A DNA stretch of 64,000 nt from G963665495 sp963677785 (GTDB lineage Bacteria; Desulfobacterota; Desulfovibrionia; Desulfovibrionales; Desulfovibrionaceae). The position numbers were made by a program, and so were the translations under genes. Below are positions 8,470 to 15,965 of this stretch, one piece after another; the first letter of the stretch is position 1; each line of letters begins with the position of its first letter. The notes below the pieces were generated by a model. The model had not been told where the DNA came from and did not search any database. It saw nothing but the letters and a program-made list of their open reading frames with translations. The DNA lies in contig CAXXDH010000003.1 of NCBI GenBank assembly GCA_963677785.2, forward strand, positions 4,154,001-4,218,000. Reading direction: 5' to 3'.

Positions 8470-9738
8470 ATGGATGGAAAAATCTTACAACGAGAAGAAG
8501 TAACAAGGATTAGCCGGAATATGTTTCCGTCTTGGAGGGAAAACGTGAGAAGGATCCCCGCGAAATTTATGCATAAGGGGTACGTTGCAGTTATCATAGT
8601 ACTTATACTACTTTATTCATTTTTTCTCAGCCAAAATACTGGCGATGTAATGGTGTCATTATTAATCTGGTCCTTTGTTATTTCGCGGACGTTATTGTTT
8701 TTGGTGATTTTTTGTGTTGGCATCATTATTTGTTTGGCAACGGTAATCGAATATGTAAAAATATCATCTGAACCTATAAATAAAGATCGTTTTATATACC
8801 CATATGTTCAAATGCTTATAAAACAAAAAGCTCAACTTAAAAATTTGAAAACAAAATTAAAAAGGGCAAATTCAAATTTGGAAACAATGGACGCCGCCAG
8901 CCTTGATGCAACAGAACTTTTAAGTACTTCACATCTTAATCAACTGAACCTGGAATGGCAATTAGGCACTGCTAAAGCAGATTTGGAAAAATCTGTCTCA
9001 GCAATTGCCCTCCTCAACAAAGAATTGTCTGATCTAAAAGAAGAGATAAACGTCAAAGAATTAGTTGATCGGTTGATTCAGCATGACCTTAGAGGCTCTT
9101 TGACCGCTTCGGTATCTTTGCCGAAACTCCTTCTTGATGATTCTACGTTAACTGAAAGTCAAAAGGAAATCGTAGAGGTCATGCTGGAGAGCGGGGAAAA
9201 GACGCTCGAAATTTTAAACTCAAGTTTGATTCTGTATAGATTAGAAGAAGGGACATATCAGACTGAGCTTACCAATGTTAATCTTTACAAGATTTTAGTA
9301 ACTGTGGTTGAACGAATGCGTAGGACTCTATTGTATTTAAAACAAGATGTTGAAATAAAATGTCTTGATACTAACTGCATAACGGAAAAAAATTTTCCCG
9401 TTTATGGTGAGGAATTCCTGTTATTCAGTATTTTTATGAATTTAATATCCAATGCTTCTGAGGCTTCACCGCAGGGAAGTACAATTTCTATAACCCTTAG
9501 TCAAAATGAGTACGGTAGTATTGCCATTCGCAATTATGGGGAAGTCCCTGAAAGTATACGAAAAATTTTTTTCAATAAAATGGTAACTTCTGGTAAAAAA
9601 TTTGGAACAGGTTTAGGTACGTACTCCGCAATGTTAATGACCAAAGCGCAAGGAGGAAATATAGAATTGAACTGTTCTGAGCCGGGAATTACTACCATAC
9701 ATGTGAGTTTACGAAAACCTCCAGCCCAAGAAAAATGA
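8470..9738 (+). CDS. Membrane histidine kinase-like sensor
   Basis: 422 residues. Two membrane helices (about 39-54 and 66-92) with only a short loop between them, a long predicted coiled coil (about 112-195), a dimerisation/phospho-acceptor region with H205 in IQHDLRGSL, and an ATP-binding domain with N-box FMNLISNASEAS (322-333) and glycine box KFGTGLGTY (377-385). The loop is too small for a periplasmic sensor domain, so it probably senses membrane or cytoplasmic signals. No response regulator gene is next to it, making it an orphan kinase; the AAA+ protein upstream is the only obvious partner. No good ribosome-binding site precedes ATG 8470, and in-frame ATG codons at 8521 and 8572 are alternatives. 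Confidence 0.8.
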   Translation: MDGKILQREEVTRISRNMFPSWRENVRRIPAKFMHKGYVAVIIVLILLYSFFLSQNTGDVMVSLLIWSFVISRTLLFLVIFCVGIIICLATVIEYVKISSEPINKDRFIYPYVQMLIKQKAQLKNLKTKLKRANSNLETMDAASLDATELLSTSHLNQLNLEWQLGTAKADLEKSVSAIALLNKELSDLKEEINVKELVDRLIQHDLRGSLTASVSLPKLLLDDSTLTESQKEIVEVMLESGEKTLEILNSSLILYRLEEGTYQTELTNVNLYKILVTVVERMRRTLLYLKQDVEIKCLDTNCITEKNFPVYGEEFLLFSIFMNLISNASEASPQGSTISITLSQNEYGSIAIRNYGEVPESIRKIFFNKMVTSGKKFGTGLGTYSAMLMTKAQGGNIELNCSEPGITTIHVSLRKPPAQEK

Positions 9739-9798
9739 AAAATGTTGTTAAATATGCATATGTTATTCAACACAGAGTTTTCTCCTATACAGCATACG

Positions 9799-10494
9799 TC
9801 AGTTCAATTGCAGCATGTCATAGCGCTGCATAATCTTTGAAACATACTGAATCGTTTCCGGAAAAGGCGGAACGCCGCCAAATTTTATCACGTTGGCGTG
9901 CCCGGCGTTGTATGCAGCCAGGGCAAGTTGCAGATTGGGAAATTTATCGATGAGCCAGCGAAGATGCCTTGCTCCGGCATCAATGTTCGCGGCCGGGTCG
10001 AACGGATGCCGTAATCCCCATTGTCTGGCGGTATCCGGCATGAGTTGCATCATACCCATGGCACCTTTCGAGGAAACGGCGTTTGGCTGGAACCCGGATT
10101 CCTGTTCAATGACCGCATATAGAAGCGCCGGATCCATACGGTAGCGCTGGCCAGCTGTCTTGATGCATGTCAAGATGCTTTTATTCGTGATCAAGGCCGG
10201 GTAATGAAAGGTTCCTGGCTTTGTTTTGAAAGCATGGCGATGAATGACCGGATCAGCGCCGGTTTGTACGGCATGCTTGATTTGAATCAACCTCCGGGCT
10301 TCCTGGATGGTCAGTCTGGGCGCTACAGGGGAATCCTTGAGCAGGACGTAATTTTCATCCAATCTGGATTCGCTGAGATGGATCGTTCCGGAGGCGTCCT
10401 GGTAGCCGTAGAGGGTGTAGGCGTGGACAGAAATGGAATACAAACTCGCCACCAGCACAACCAAAAGTATCAGCCCCCCACGTATCGGTTTCAT
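9799..10494 (-). CDS. VirB1-like lytic transglycosylase
   Basis: 231 residues with a signal peptide (1-25), a DUF4124-like N-terminal segment (about 26-45, YTLYGYQDASGTIHL) and a SLT catalytic domain (about 108-225). The catalytic glutamate is in IEQESGF (E132), followed by GAMGMMQLMP (144-153) and AAYNAG (193-198). It would cut peptidoglycan glycan strands so that the secretion channel and pilus can cross the wall. It is the last gene of the minus-strand transfer cluster and follows the upstream gene by only 11 bases. Confidence 0.9.
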   Translation of the reverse strand: MKPIRGGLILLVVLVASLYSISVHAYTLYGYQDASGTIHLSESRLDENYVLLKDSPVAPRLTIQEARRLIQIKHAVQTGADPVIHRHAFKTKPGTFHYPALITNKSILTCIKTAGQRYRMDPALLYAVIEQESGFQPNAVSSKGAMGMMQLMPDTARQWGLRHPFDPAANIDAGARHLRWLIDKFPNLQLALAAYNAGHANVIKFGGVPPFPETIQYVSKIMQRYDMLQLN

Positions 10495-10505
10495 GTGATT
10501 ACCAC

Positions 10506-11378
10506 CTACAAGGGCTCCACGTTGGGCAAAGCTTCTTTGGCTAAAGCGAGGTACTCCGCTTTATTAGGCCTTTTATCATCTGCAGCGAAAGTCAAACCTC
10601 GGAAATGTTCGTGATCAAACTCAATTCGTTTCCACACGAACTTTTTCTCGTTGGCTGAGATCACCATTTCAAAAGACTCTTTCAAACCTCCTTCCGGATT
10701 GCAATTCTGCCTATGACTAGTAAAATGAAAACCAATTTCAAGATATTTGCGTGTTTTGAGTTGCTTTCCTTCAAAGTAAACTTCCGGCCAGTTTTGAAGA
10801 ATTGCTTCTCTTAAGTCAGAACATTCAATGATCCTGCCGTAAAGTTTTTGGAAATCGGCCATATAGGCGAAAGTCCATGGCACGTTCATTGGACTAGCCC
10901 CCCTATAAAGACAGCCGTCTGAGCCGTATTTTTCCAGCATCGACTGCGCCAACCCTTTCGTCATGCGGATTCCGGAAAATATCCCGAACATATATGCCAC
11001 TTGATCAAAATGCTCTATCAACAACTTAAGGATCTGCTGTGCCTTTCGGTCAAACTCACGAAGTGAGTTTTTTGATAAGGATCTGTTTCCACGCCTTGAA
11101 AGAGAACAGTGTTCTATGTCCTCTGGATTAAAGTAGGGAAAACCCTCCACGGATTCATTGCAATGTTTGGCATACGGATGCGATGTATGCTTCAGTTCTT
11201 TGTAAAGGCCGATAATCTGGATGGGATTGTCACATTCCGGACAAACAGCGTAGTGCATGTCTTCGCCTAGTTTATTTTTTTGATAATATGGTTCATCTCT
11301 GCTAGTGGCGAACTCGAAATCCTCTTTAGTGATCAGCCGCCACCGGGAGTCATCAATTCTTAGCTTGTATATGTTCAT
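10506..11378 (-). CDS. Conserved-looking hypothetical protein with zinc-knuckle-like CPEC
   Basis: 290 residues with no domain I recognise. A CPECDNP segment near residue 47 could be half of a zinc-binding site; histidines and cysteines further on (TSHPYAKHC, about 76-84) may complete it. It is predicted soluble, with no signal peptide or membrane segment. It lies 2 bases downstream of the 88-residue gene and 11 bases upstream of the transglycosylase, so it is part of the transfer operon. It may be an accessory or regulatory protein of the element; I do not assign a function. Confidence 0.6.
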   Translation of the reverse strand: MNIYKLRIDDSRWRLITKEDFEFATSRDEPYYQKNKLGEDMHYAVCPECDNPIQIIGLYKELKHTSHPYAKHCNESVEGFPYFNPEDIEHCSLSRRGNRSLSKNSLREFDRKAQQILKLLIEHFDQVAYMFGIFSGIRMTKGLAQSMLEKYGSDGCLYRGASPMNVPWTFAYMADFQKLYGRIIECSDLREAILQNWPEVYFEGKQLKTRKYLEIGFHFTSHRQNCNPEGGLKESFEMVISANEKKFVWKRIEFDHEHFRGLTFAADDKRPNKAEYLALAKEALPNVEPL

Positions 11379-11380
11379 GC

Positions 11381-11647
11381 CTATTCTCTCTTGTAATCTG
11401 TAAGAAAAAACCTACCATGTCTGCTGGCTATTTTGTTCCACCACTCAATGGGCAAAGGTGGCACATTTCCTTCCTGTTCGGCAAGTCGGAGACATTGTAA
11501 GACAGTTCGCAGTCCTATCGAAAATTCGTGATGTTTATCCCGCATTGCAAAAGCAAGCTCCTCATTACAGTCCAGGCAATTCACCTGCTCCGCTTTATCA
11601 GGATCTGTCTGCAAGGCTCTGTTTTCGTAAATGTCTTTCGGATTCAT
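11381..11647 (-). CDS. Small hypothetical protein (88 residues)
   Basis: ATG 11647 follows an AAGGAAAGG ribosome-binding site; a longer upstream reading frame exists but overlaps the preceding gene and has poor composition. The protein has a CLDC pair near 24-27 and a helical C-terminal part ending in DYKRE. It is soluble and lacks a recognisable domain. It is tightly packed between two operon genes (13-base and 2-base gaps), which supports it being real. Confidence 0.55.
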   Translation of the reverse strand: MNPKDIYENRALQTDPDKAEQVNCLDCNEELAFAMRDKHHEFSIGLRTVLQCLRLAEQEGNVPPLPIEWWNKIASRHGRFFLTDYKRE

Positions 11648-11660
11648 TGTTCCTTTCCTT

Positions 11661-12587
11661 TCAGTCAGCGCTTGCAGGCAGGACCGACAACTCCACTTGG
11701 TACAACCTGGCTGTGTTGTTCCCCTCGGGAATTCCCTCAGACAGGCTGCGGAGAATTGCGGCCGGGGTTGAAGTCCTGGCCCTGAGGTTGACTTCATAAG
11801 GTGGCGACGTTTTAATAACATATAGTAGTGGAGGCATAGGAGACTTCGGAGAGTCGAGTTCGAAAGGAAGCTCAGGCAAGACCGACCCGGCAGATACTGG
11901 AAGAGGCAAGACTGGATCGGCATCATCCGCCATATCTCCTTTACTGGAAGAATCCGCCATAGCGGTATGCTGGCCGGTGGTACTTGCGGTCGGGATGAAA
12001 CAATAAATGGCCGCGCTCAGAAGAAACAAGGCGAAAATCGCCATCAGGATGACCGGCCTCCAAGCGAATCTTGTTACTGCAGGGGACAGGCTGAGAGGAA
12101 CGTCGGGTGCATCGTCAAACAGCATTGACTCAGAGAAAGAAGCGTTCGAGGCCGCGTCCTCAGTCGAATCCGCATCCAGAACAATCAAATCCAGGTCGCA
12201 ACATTCTGGTGAGTCCTCCTCTGGGTTTTCAGGGGCAGGATCTTCATCGCCTGACAGCGATTTGTCCGTTTCCAGCAATGAGGATTCGGCATCTTCATGT
12301 TCGTCTGGCGGGATTTGTTCTTTGACAGTTTCATCAGCAGCAAACGGAGGATCCTGGTTTTGCCCGGCTTCTTTCACTACAAGACGAAATGATGTCCTTT
12401 CTTTACCGTATGGAGCTTCCGTATAGGACTCGACACGCTTGTCAGCGATGAGTATTTTGAGGGCATTGTCATAATGACGCTTGTTTTTCAAAAAGCCGGG
12501 AATAACTTCATAAAAACGGCTTTTATTCAAGGGGCCAGAGTTTAATGCAGTTAATATGGCATCAGTCCATTGAGTATTCTTGTCCAT
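11661..12587 (-). CDS. Bitopic membrane protein with N-terminal winged-helix-like domain
   Basis: 308 residues. Residues 1-70 have the pattern of a small winged-helix (ALNSGPLNKSRFYEVIPGF, then a basic wing), followed by a very acidic, low-complexity linker (about 75-170). One transmembrane helix lies at about 178-197, and an external region of about 110 residues is rich in proline and serine. The layout, with a DNA-binding-like domain inside and a domain outside the membrane, recalls ToxR-type one-component regulators, but no family match is recognised. It sits in the transfer operon and could couple envelope state to transfer gene expression; that is inference. Confidence 0.55.
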   Translation of the reverse strand: MDKNTQWTDAILTALNSGPLNKSRFYEVIPGFLKNKRHYDNALKILIADKRVESYTEAPYGKERTSFRLVVKEAGQNQDPPFAADETVKEQIPPDEHEDAESSLLETDKSLSGDEDPAPENPEEDSPECCDLDLIVLDADSTEDAASNASFSESMLFDDAPDVPLSLSPAVTRFAWRPVILMAIFALFLLSAAIYCFIPTASTTGQHTAMADSSSKGDMADDADPVLPLPVSAGSVLPELPFELDSPKSPMPPLLYVIKTSPPYEVNLRARTSTPAAILRSLSEGIPEGNNTARLYQVELSVLPASAD

Positions 12588-12647
12588 GGTGTTGTCCTTC
12601 CAGATTAGAATAAATGAGAATGAACGACAGGATACGCTTGTGCTGCT

Positions 12648-12740
12648 CTATCGCTTGCGACAGCCAAAGGGGCAGTATACCGCATTATCATCAATTTCAG
12701 TTTGCTTGCAGGCGGGGCAGTTTCGTAATTTCTCTTTCAT
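12648..12740 (-). CDS. 30-residue zinc-ribbon peptide
   Basis: ATG 12740 overlaps the stop of the upstream gene in an ATGA arrangement, a strong sign of translational coupling. The peptide reads NCPACKQ, then about ten residues, then VYCPFGCRKR: a CxxC...CxxxC zinc-binding layout with a basic tail. It is too short for default gene finders. The function is unknown; it may be a minimal zinc knuckle that acts with the membrane zinc-ribbon protein encoded just before it. Confidence 0.5.
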   Translation of the reverse strand: MKEKLRNCPACKQTEIDDNAVYCPFGCRKR

Positions 12741-13015
12741 GGCGTCGTCCTCCAAATATGTTGAAAGTAGTAGCGGGCGACTACATACGCACCGATACCC
12801 GCGCAAAAAATGAATTCACCGATTGATGCCAAGTTGCGAATAGTCAAATAAAATCCTATAAAAGTAATTAAAATTGACGTATCCATAATCCATAAAAATA
12901 GAGGGATCTTTCTTTTTGAAATCCGGTAACCACAATGAGGACAACTTACGGCATCTTTTGACAACCCTGTACGCATACATGCGGGGCAGCTATGAAATGT
13001 TTTCTCTTCCATCAT
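12737..13015 (-). CDS. Zinc-ribbon membrane protein
   Basis: 92 residues from ATG 13015, chosen because TATGGAG lies 8 bases upstream; an earlier ATG at 13048 would overlap the start of the divergent gene. The N-terminus holds SCPACMRT and SCPHCGYR, a four-cysteine zinc ribbon, followed by two hydrophobic segments (about 37-58 and 65-85). It is similar in design to the divergent 65-residue gene at 13042. It may anchor a nucleic-acid- or protein-binding ribbon to the membrane; there is no firm function. Confidence 0.6.
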   Translation of the reverse strand: MMEEKTFHSCPACMRTGLSKDAVSCPHCGYRISKRKIPLFLWIMDTSILITFIGFYLTIRNLASIGEFIFCAGIGAYVVARYYFQHIWRTTP

Positions 13016-13041
13016 TAAAAACTCCATAAATTGAGGTAAAT

Positions 13042-13239
13042 ATGCCATTTAAATCTTGTCCTGAGTGCAACAAGAAAATCCATGAGACAGCCTTTTTTTG
13101 CCCTCACTGTGGCGCACAATTCTCGATAAAAACTAAACGAAAGTGGCATCACATTGTCATCATGATAATTTCCACGATTGTACTCATTTACATGCTCATA
13201 CATTTTCCTGATGTCTTCAAAGAAGCATTAACTCGATAA
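13042..13239 (+). CDS. Zinc-ribbon peptide with one membrane helix, on the opposite strand
   Basis: 65 residues: SCPECNKK and FCPHCGAQ form a four-cysteine ribbon (5-24), then a basic stretch and one transmembrane helix (about 37-54). GAGGTAA upstream of ATG 13042 is a good ribosome-binding site. It is one of only two plus-strand genes inside about 34 kb of minus-strand transfer genes, and lies 26 bases from the divergent zinc-ribbon gene, so any promoter must lie within its neighbour's coding sequence. Confidence 0.6.
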   Translation: MPFKSCPECNKKIHETAFFCPHCGAQFSIKTKRKWHHIVIMIISTIVLIYMLIHFPDVFKEALTR

Positions 13240-13289
13240 TTTTTTTCCCGTGTTGCTTGCCTGGCCTTTTTGGGGGACGCCGAGCTTCA

Positions 13290-13307
13290 GGGCCGCTTGC
13301 GCGGCCC
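13290..13307. other. Perfect 7-bp hairpin between convergent genes
   Basis: GGGCCGC-TTGC-GCGGCCC sits between the end of the plus-strand zinc-ribbon gene and the end of the topoisomerase gene. There is no T-run next to it on either strand, so it is a stable hairpin rather than a classic terminator. Confidence 0.4.
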
Positions 13308-13323
13308 ATCCTTCCGCCACTCC

Positions 13324-15483
13324 CTAATTTTTTTCCTTGAACGGCTTGCCGGGCTTGCCTTTATCGTCGGACAACAGTGGACATCTCCGGCTTTCGCAGG
13401 CCCAATAAAAAGCCTTTTTATTCTTTTTGGATTGACGGCGGCTCATGGTTTTGCCGCATGTCGGGCAAGGGGCGGTCTCGGTTTGCTGGCGCGCGCCAGG
13501 CTTGCCATTGTCATCGGGGAGAAAAACCGGTTTACCGCTGGCATGCTTATTCTCTTCAAAGCAGGCCCAAAAGAATCTTTTCTTATCCTTTTTATTCGGC
13601 AAACGGCGAAGTGGTCCGCCGCATTCGGGGCATTTGGGGACGTCCACCTTGAAGCTGTCCAGCCTGGCATTGAAGATCTTCCAGATGATGTCCGGCAAGG
13701 CGTCTTCCTGCGCGAGCATGAATTTGTCCGGATAGAGTTTGTCTGCGGCGATATCCGAAAGACCGCGTTCCCAGACGGCGGTCGTCACCGGGTCTTTCAG
13801 GGCCTCAGGGGCAATGCTGAGAACGTTTTCGCCCAGGCCGGTAATCTGGATCTTGTTGGATTTGACGGCGATGTACTGACGCTTTTTCAAGGTCTCGATG
13901 ATTCCGGCGCGGGTGGCTTCCGTGCCGATGCCCTCGTTTTCGCGCAGAATCTTTTTCGCCTCCGGATCATCAATAAACGTATGCACGTTGGCCATGGCCG
14001 TGATCAGGCTTCCTTCGCTGAACCGCGCGGGCGGCTTTGTCTTGCCGGGCCTGGCTTCAGCCCGGACACATTCGGCCGAGTCCCCCTCGTTCATGTCCGG
14101 GAAGATTTGTTCCTCCTCCTCGGCATCCTGTTTTTCGCCTGGTTCGGCGTGACGCCCGTTCTGCCCGACAACGGTCCAGCCCGGGTCGAGGACGCGCCTG
14201 CCCGTGGCTTTCCACAGACGCGTCGGCTGTGAAGCGCCGCTTTCGGACGGAAGCTCGACAAGAATTTGCCGCGCTTCATAACGCAAGGGCTGAAAAAATT
14301 GGCGGACATAGCCGTGGCAAATCAGTTCAAAAATCCGGGCCTCGTCTTTATCAAGACTTCTGGCGGACTCACCCGTGGGAATGATGGCGTGGTGCGCGGT
14401 GACTTTGGACGTGTTCCAGGTCTTGTTTTTTATGGCCGGGTCGGCCCGTTCGACTGAGGGAACCACGGCATGGAGACTGCCCAGAATGGCAATAGCCTCG
14501 CCGAATTGCTCCTCGGGCAGATAACGGCAATCGGAACGGGGATAGGTAACAAGTTTCCCCTCGTAGAGTTTCTGCGCGATGTCCAGGGTCTGTTTGGCGC
14601 TCAGGCCGTACAGTCTGTTCGCATCCGCCTGCAAGGAAGACAAACAATGAGGCAGGGGCGCGGCCTGGTTCTTTTCTTCGATAGTAATTTTGACGATCCT
14701 GCCGGTTTGTCCGGCAGCGGATTGCGCCATGCGGGCCGCAAGCGCCTTATCCGTGAGCAGTCCTTCCTCGGGCGTCCAACGGACCTTGAACGGGCCGTTT
14801 TGATGCCTGAGTTGGGCTTCCAGTACGAAATATTCCTGCGGCTTGAAGTTCGCGATATCCTTGCAGCGCGTACCGATGAGCGCCAGCGTCGCAGTCTGCA
14901 CGCGCCCGCCGGAAAGCACGCCCTGAACGCCGATGTCGCGGCCAACGATGGTCAACGCCCGCGTGGTGTTCATACCGTAAAGCCAATCGGCCATGGACCG
15001 GGCCATGGCGGCTTTTTTCAAGGACGTGTACTTGCCGTTGTTTTCCAGACCGGCCAGAGCCTTGGCAACGCTTTTCGCATCCAGGGCGGCAAGCCAGATG
15101 CGCAAACAGGGGCCTGTGTAGTTGTGATGTTCGAGAACCTCGTCGACGATGAGCTGTCCTTCGCGGTCCGGATCGCCCGCGTTGACGGCTTCGGAGCACT
15201 CCTTCAGCAGCCTGCCGATGGTTTTGAGCTGCTTGGACACGCCTTTGTCCTTGCGCGGTTCCTTGCGCCATTTCTTCGGCAGCATGGGCAAAACCTCTTT
15301 GCTCCAGTTCGCCCATTCGCGCGAGTATTCCTCCGGGCTCACCAGTTCGAGCAGGTGGCCGAAACACCAGGTCACCGCGTCGCCGTTGGCGCATTGAATG
15401 TAGCCGTACCTTTTCTCGCCTCCGCCCAGACCGTCGGCGATGGCCCGGCCAAGGCTGGGTTTTTCAGCAATGAATAGTCTCAT
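13324..15483 (-). CDS. topB: DNA topoisomerase III (RP4 TraE-like)
   Basis: 719 residues. The TOPRIM domain has GDPDREGQ (103-110) with the metal-binding DxD, and the active-site tyrosine is Y314 in LVTYPRSDCRYLP. The C-terminus carries two zinc-ribbon-like repeats (CPECGGPL and CPTCGKTM regions, about 620-700), each ending in a GKPG stretch. Type IA topoisomerases pass single DNA strands and resolve replication or transfer intermediates. The order TraG-TraF-topoisomerase is the same as traG-traF-traE in IncP plasmid RP4, so this is the element's own enzyme rather than the chromosomal TopB. It overlaps the end of traF by 4 bases. Confidence 0.92.
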   Translation of the reverse strand: MRLFIAEKPSLGRAIADGLGGGEKRYGYIQCANGDAVTWCFGHLLELVSPEEYSREWANWSKEVLPMLPKKWRKEPRKDKGVSKQLKTIGRLLKECSEAVNAGDPDREGQLIVDEVLEHHNYTGPCLRIWLAALDAKSVAKALAGLENNGKYTSLKKAAMARSMADWLYGMNTTRALTIVGRDIGVQGVLSGGRVQTATLALIGTRCKDIANFKPQEYFVLEAQLRHQNGPFKVRWTPEEGLLTDKALAARMAQSAAGQTGRIVKITIEEKNQAAPLPHCLSSLQADANRLYGLSAKQTLDIAQKLYEGKLVTYPRSDCRYLPEEQFGEAIAILGSLHAVVPSVERADPAIKNKTWNTSKVTAHHAIIPTGESARSLDKDEARIFELICHGYVRQFFQPLRYEARQILVELPSESGASQPTRLWKATGRRVLDPGWTVVGQNGRHAEPGEKQDAEEEEQIFPDMNEGDSAECVRAEARPGKTKPPARFSEGSLITAMANVHTFIDDPEAKKILRENEGIGTEATRAGIIETLKKRQYIAVKSNKIQITGLGENVLSIAPEALKDPVTTAVWERGLSDIAADKLYPDKFMLAQEDALPDIIWKIFNARLDSFKVDVPKCPECGGPLRRLPNKKDKKRFFWACFEENKHASGKPVFLPDDNGKPGARQQTETAPCPTCGKTMSRRQSKKNKKAFYWACESRRCPLLSDDKGKPGKPFKEKN

Positions 15484-15965
15484 CTGGTTATCTCCTTATC
15501 GATTAAAAACACGGGCAGGACGACCCGCAGAAGTTCAAGTGGCACCGGCCCGAAATAGCGGGAATCGAAACTCTTCGGAGTCTGGCCGAGCACGATGACC
15601 ATTCCGGGCGGCACCACGCCCCGCACCGGTTCATAGCGTCGTATCAGCCTGCCTCTGGAATCCCGTTCGCAGGCTTGCGGCAGCGTGTAGGACTCGCCAG
15701 GCATGGCCGCGATCCGTTTCTGGAGCTTTCGTCCCAGCTTCACGTAGCCGCGTTTCTCGGCCAGACGGTGCGCGGGAGAATCATCCGGCAGATCGAACAC
15801 CACGTACGCGCCCTTGGCGGGAATCTGGTCCGTATATTTGTAAATTCCGCGCGGCAGGGATGGCGTGAGATTCATCACCAGATTTCTGTTGATGTAAAAC
15901 CCCGCAAAGCTAAGCAGAGCCAGCGCCAGCAAAGCGTACATGAAGTGTTTACGATGCCTTCGCAT
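15480..15965 (-). CDS. traF: TraF-like conjugative-transfer signal peptidase
   Basis: 161 residues, S26-type serine peptidase of the TraF subgroup. One N-terminal membrane helix (9-26), catalytic serine S36 in TPSLPRGIY and catalytic lysine K83 in LQKRIAAMPGE, with the conserved FDSRYFGPV near the C-terminus. In RP4 TraF matures and cyclises the TrbC pilin; here the VirB2/TrbC-like protein at 39.6-40.0 kb is the natural substrate. It overlaps both traG (17 bases) and the topoisomerase gene (4 bases), indicating a coupled operon. Confidence 0.92.
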   Translation of the reverse strand: MRRHRKHFMYALLALALLSFAGFYINRNLVMNLTPSLPRGIYKYTDQIPAKGAYVVFDLPDDSPAHRLAEKRGYVKLGRKLQKRIAAMPGESYTLPQACERDSRGRLIRRYEPVRGVVPPGMVIVLGQTPKSFDSRYFGPVPLELLRVVLPVFLIDKEITR

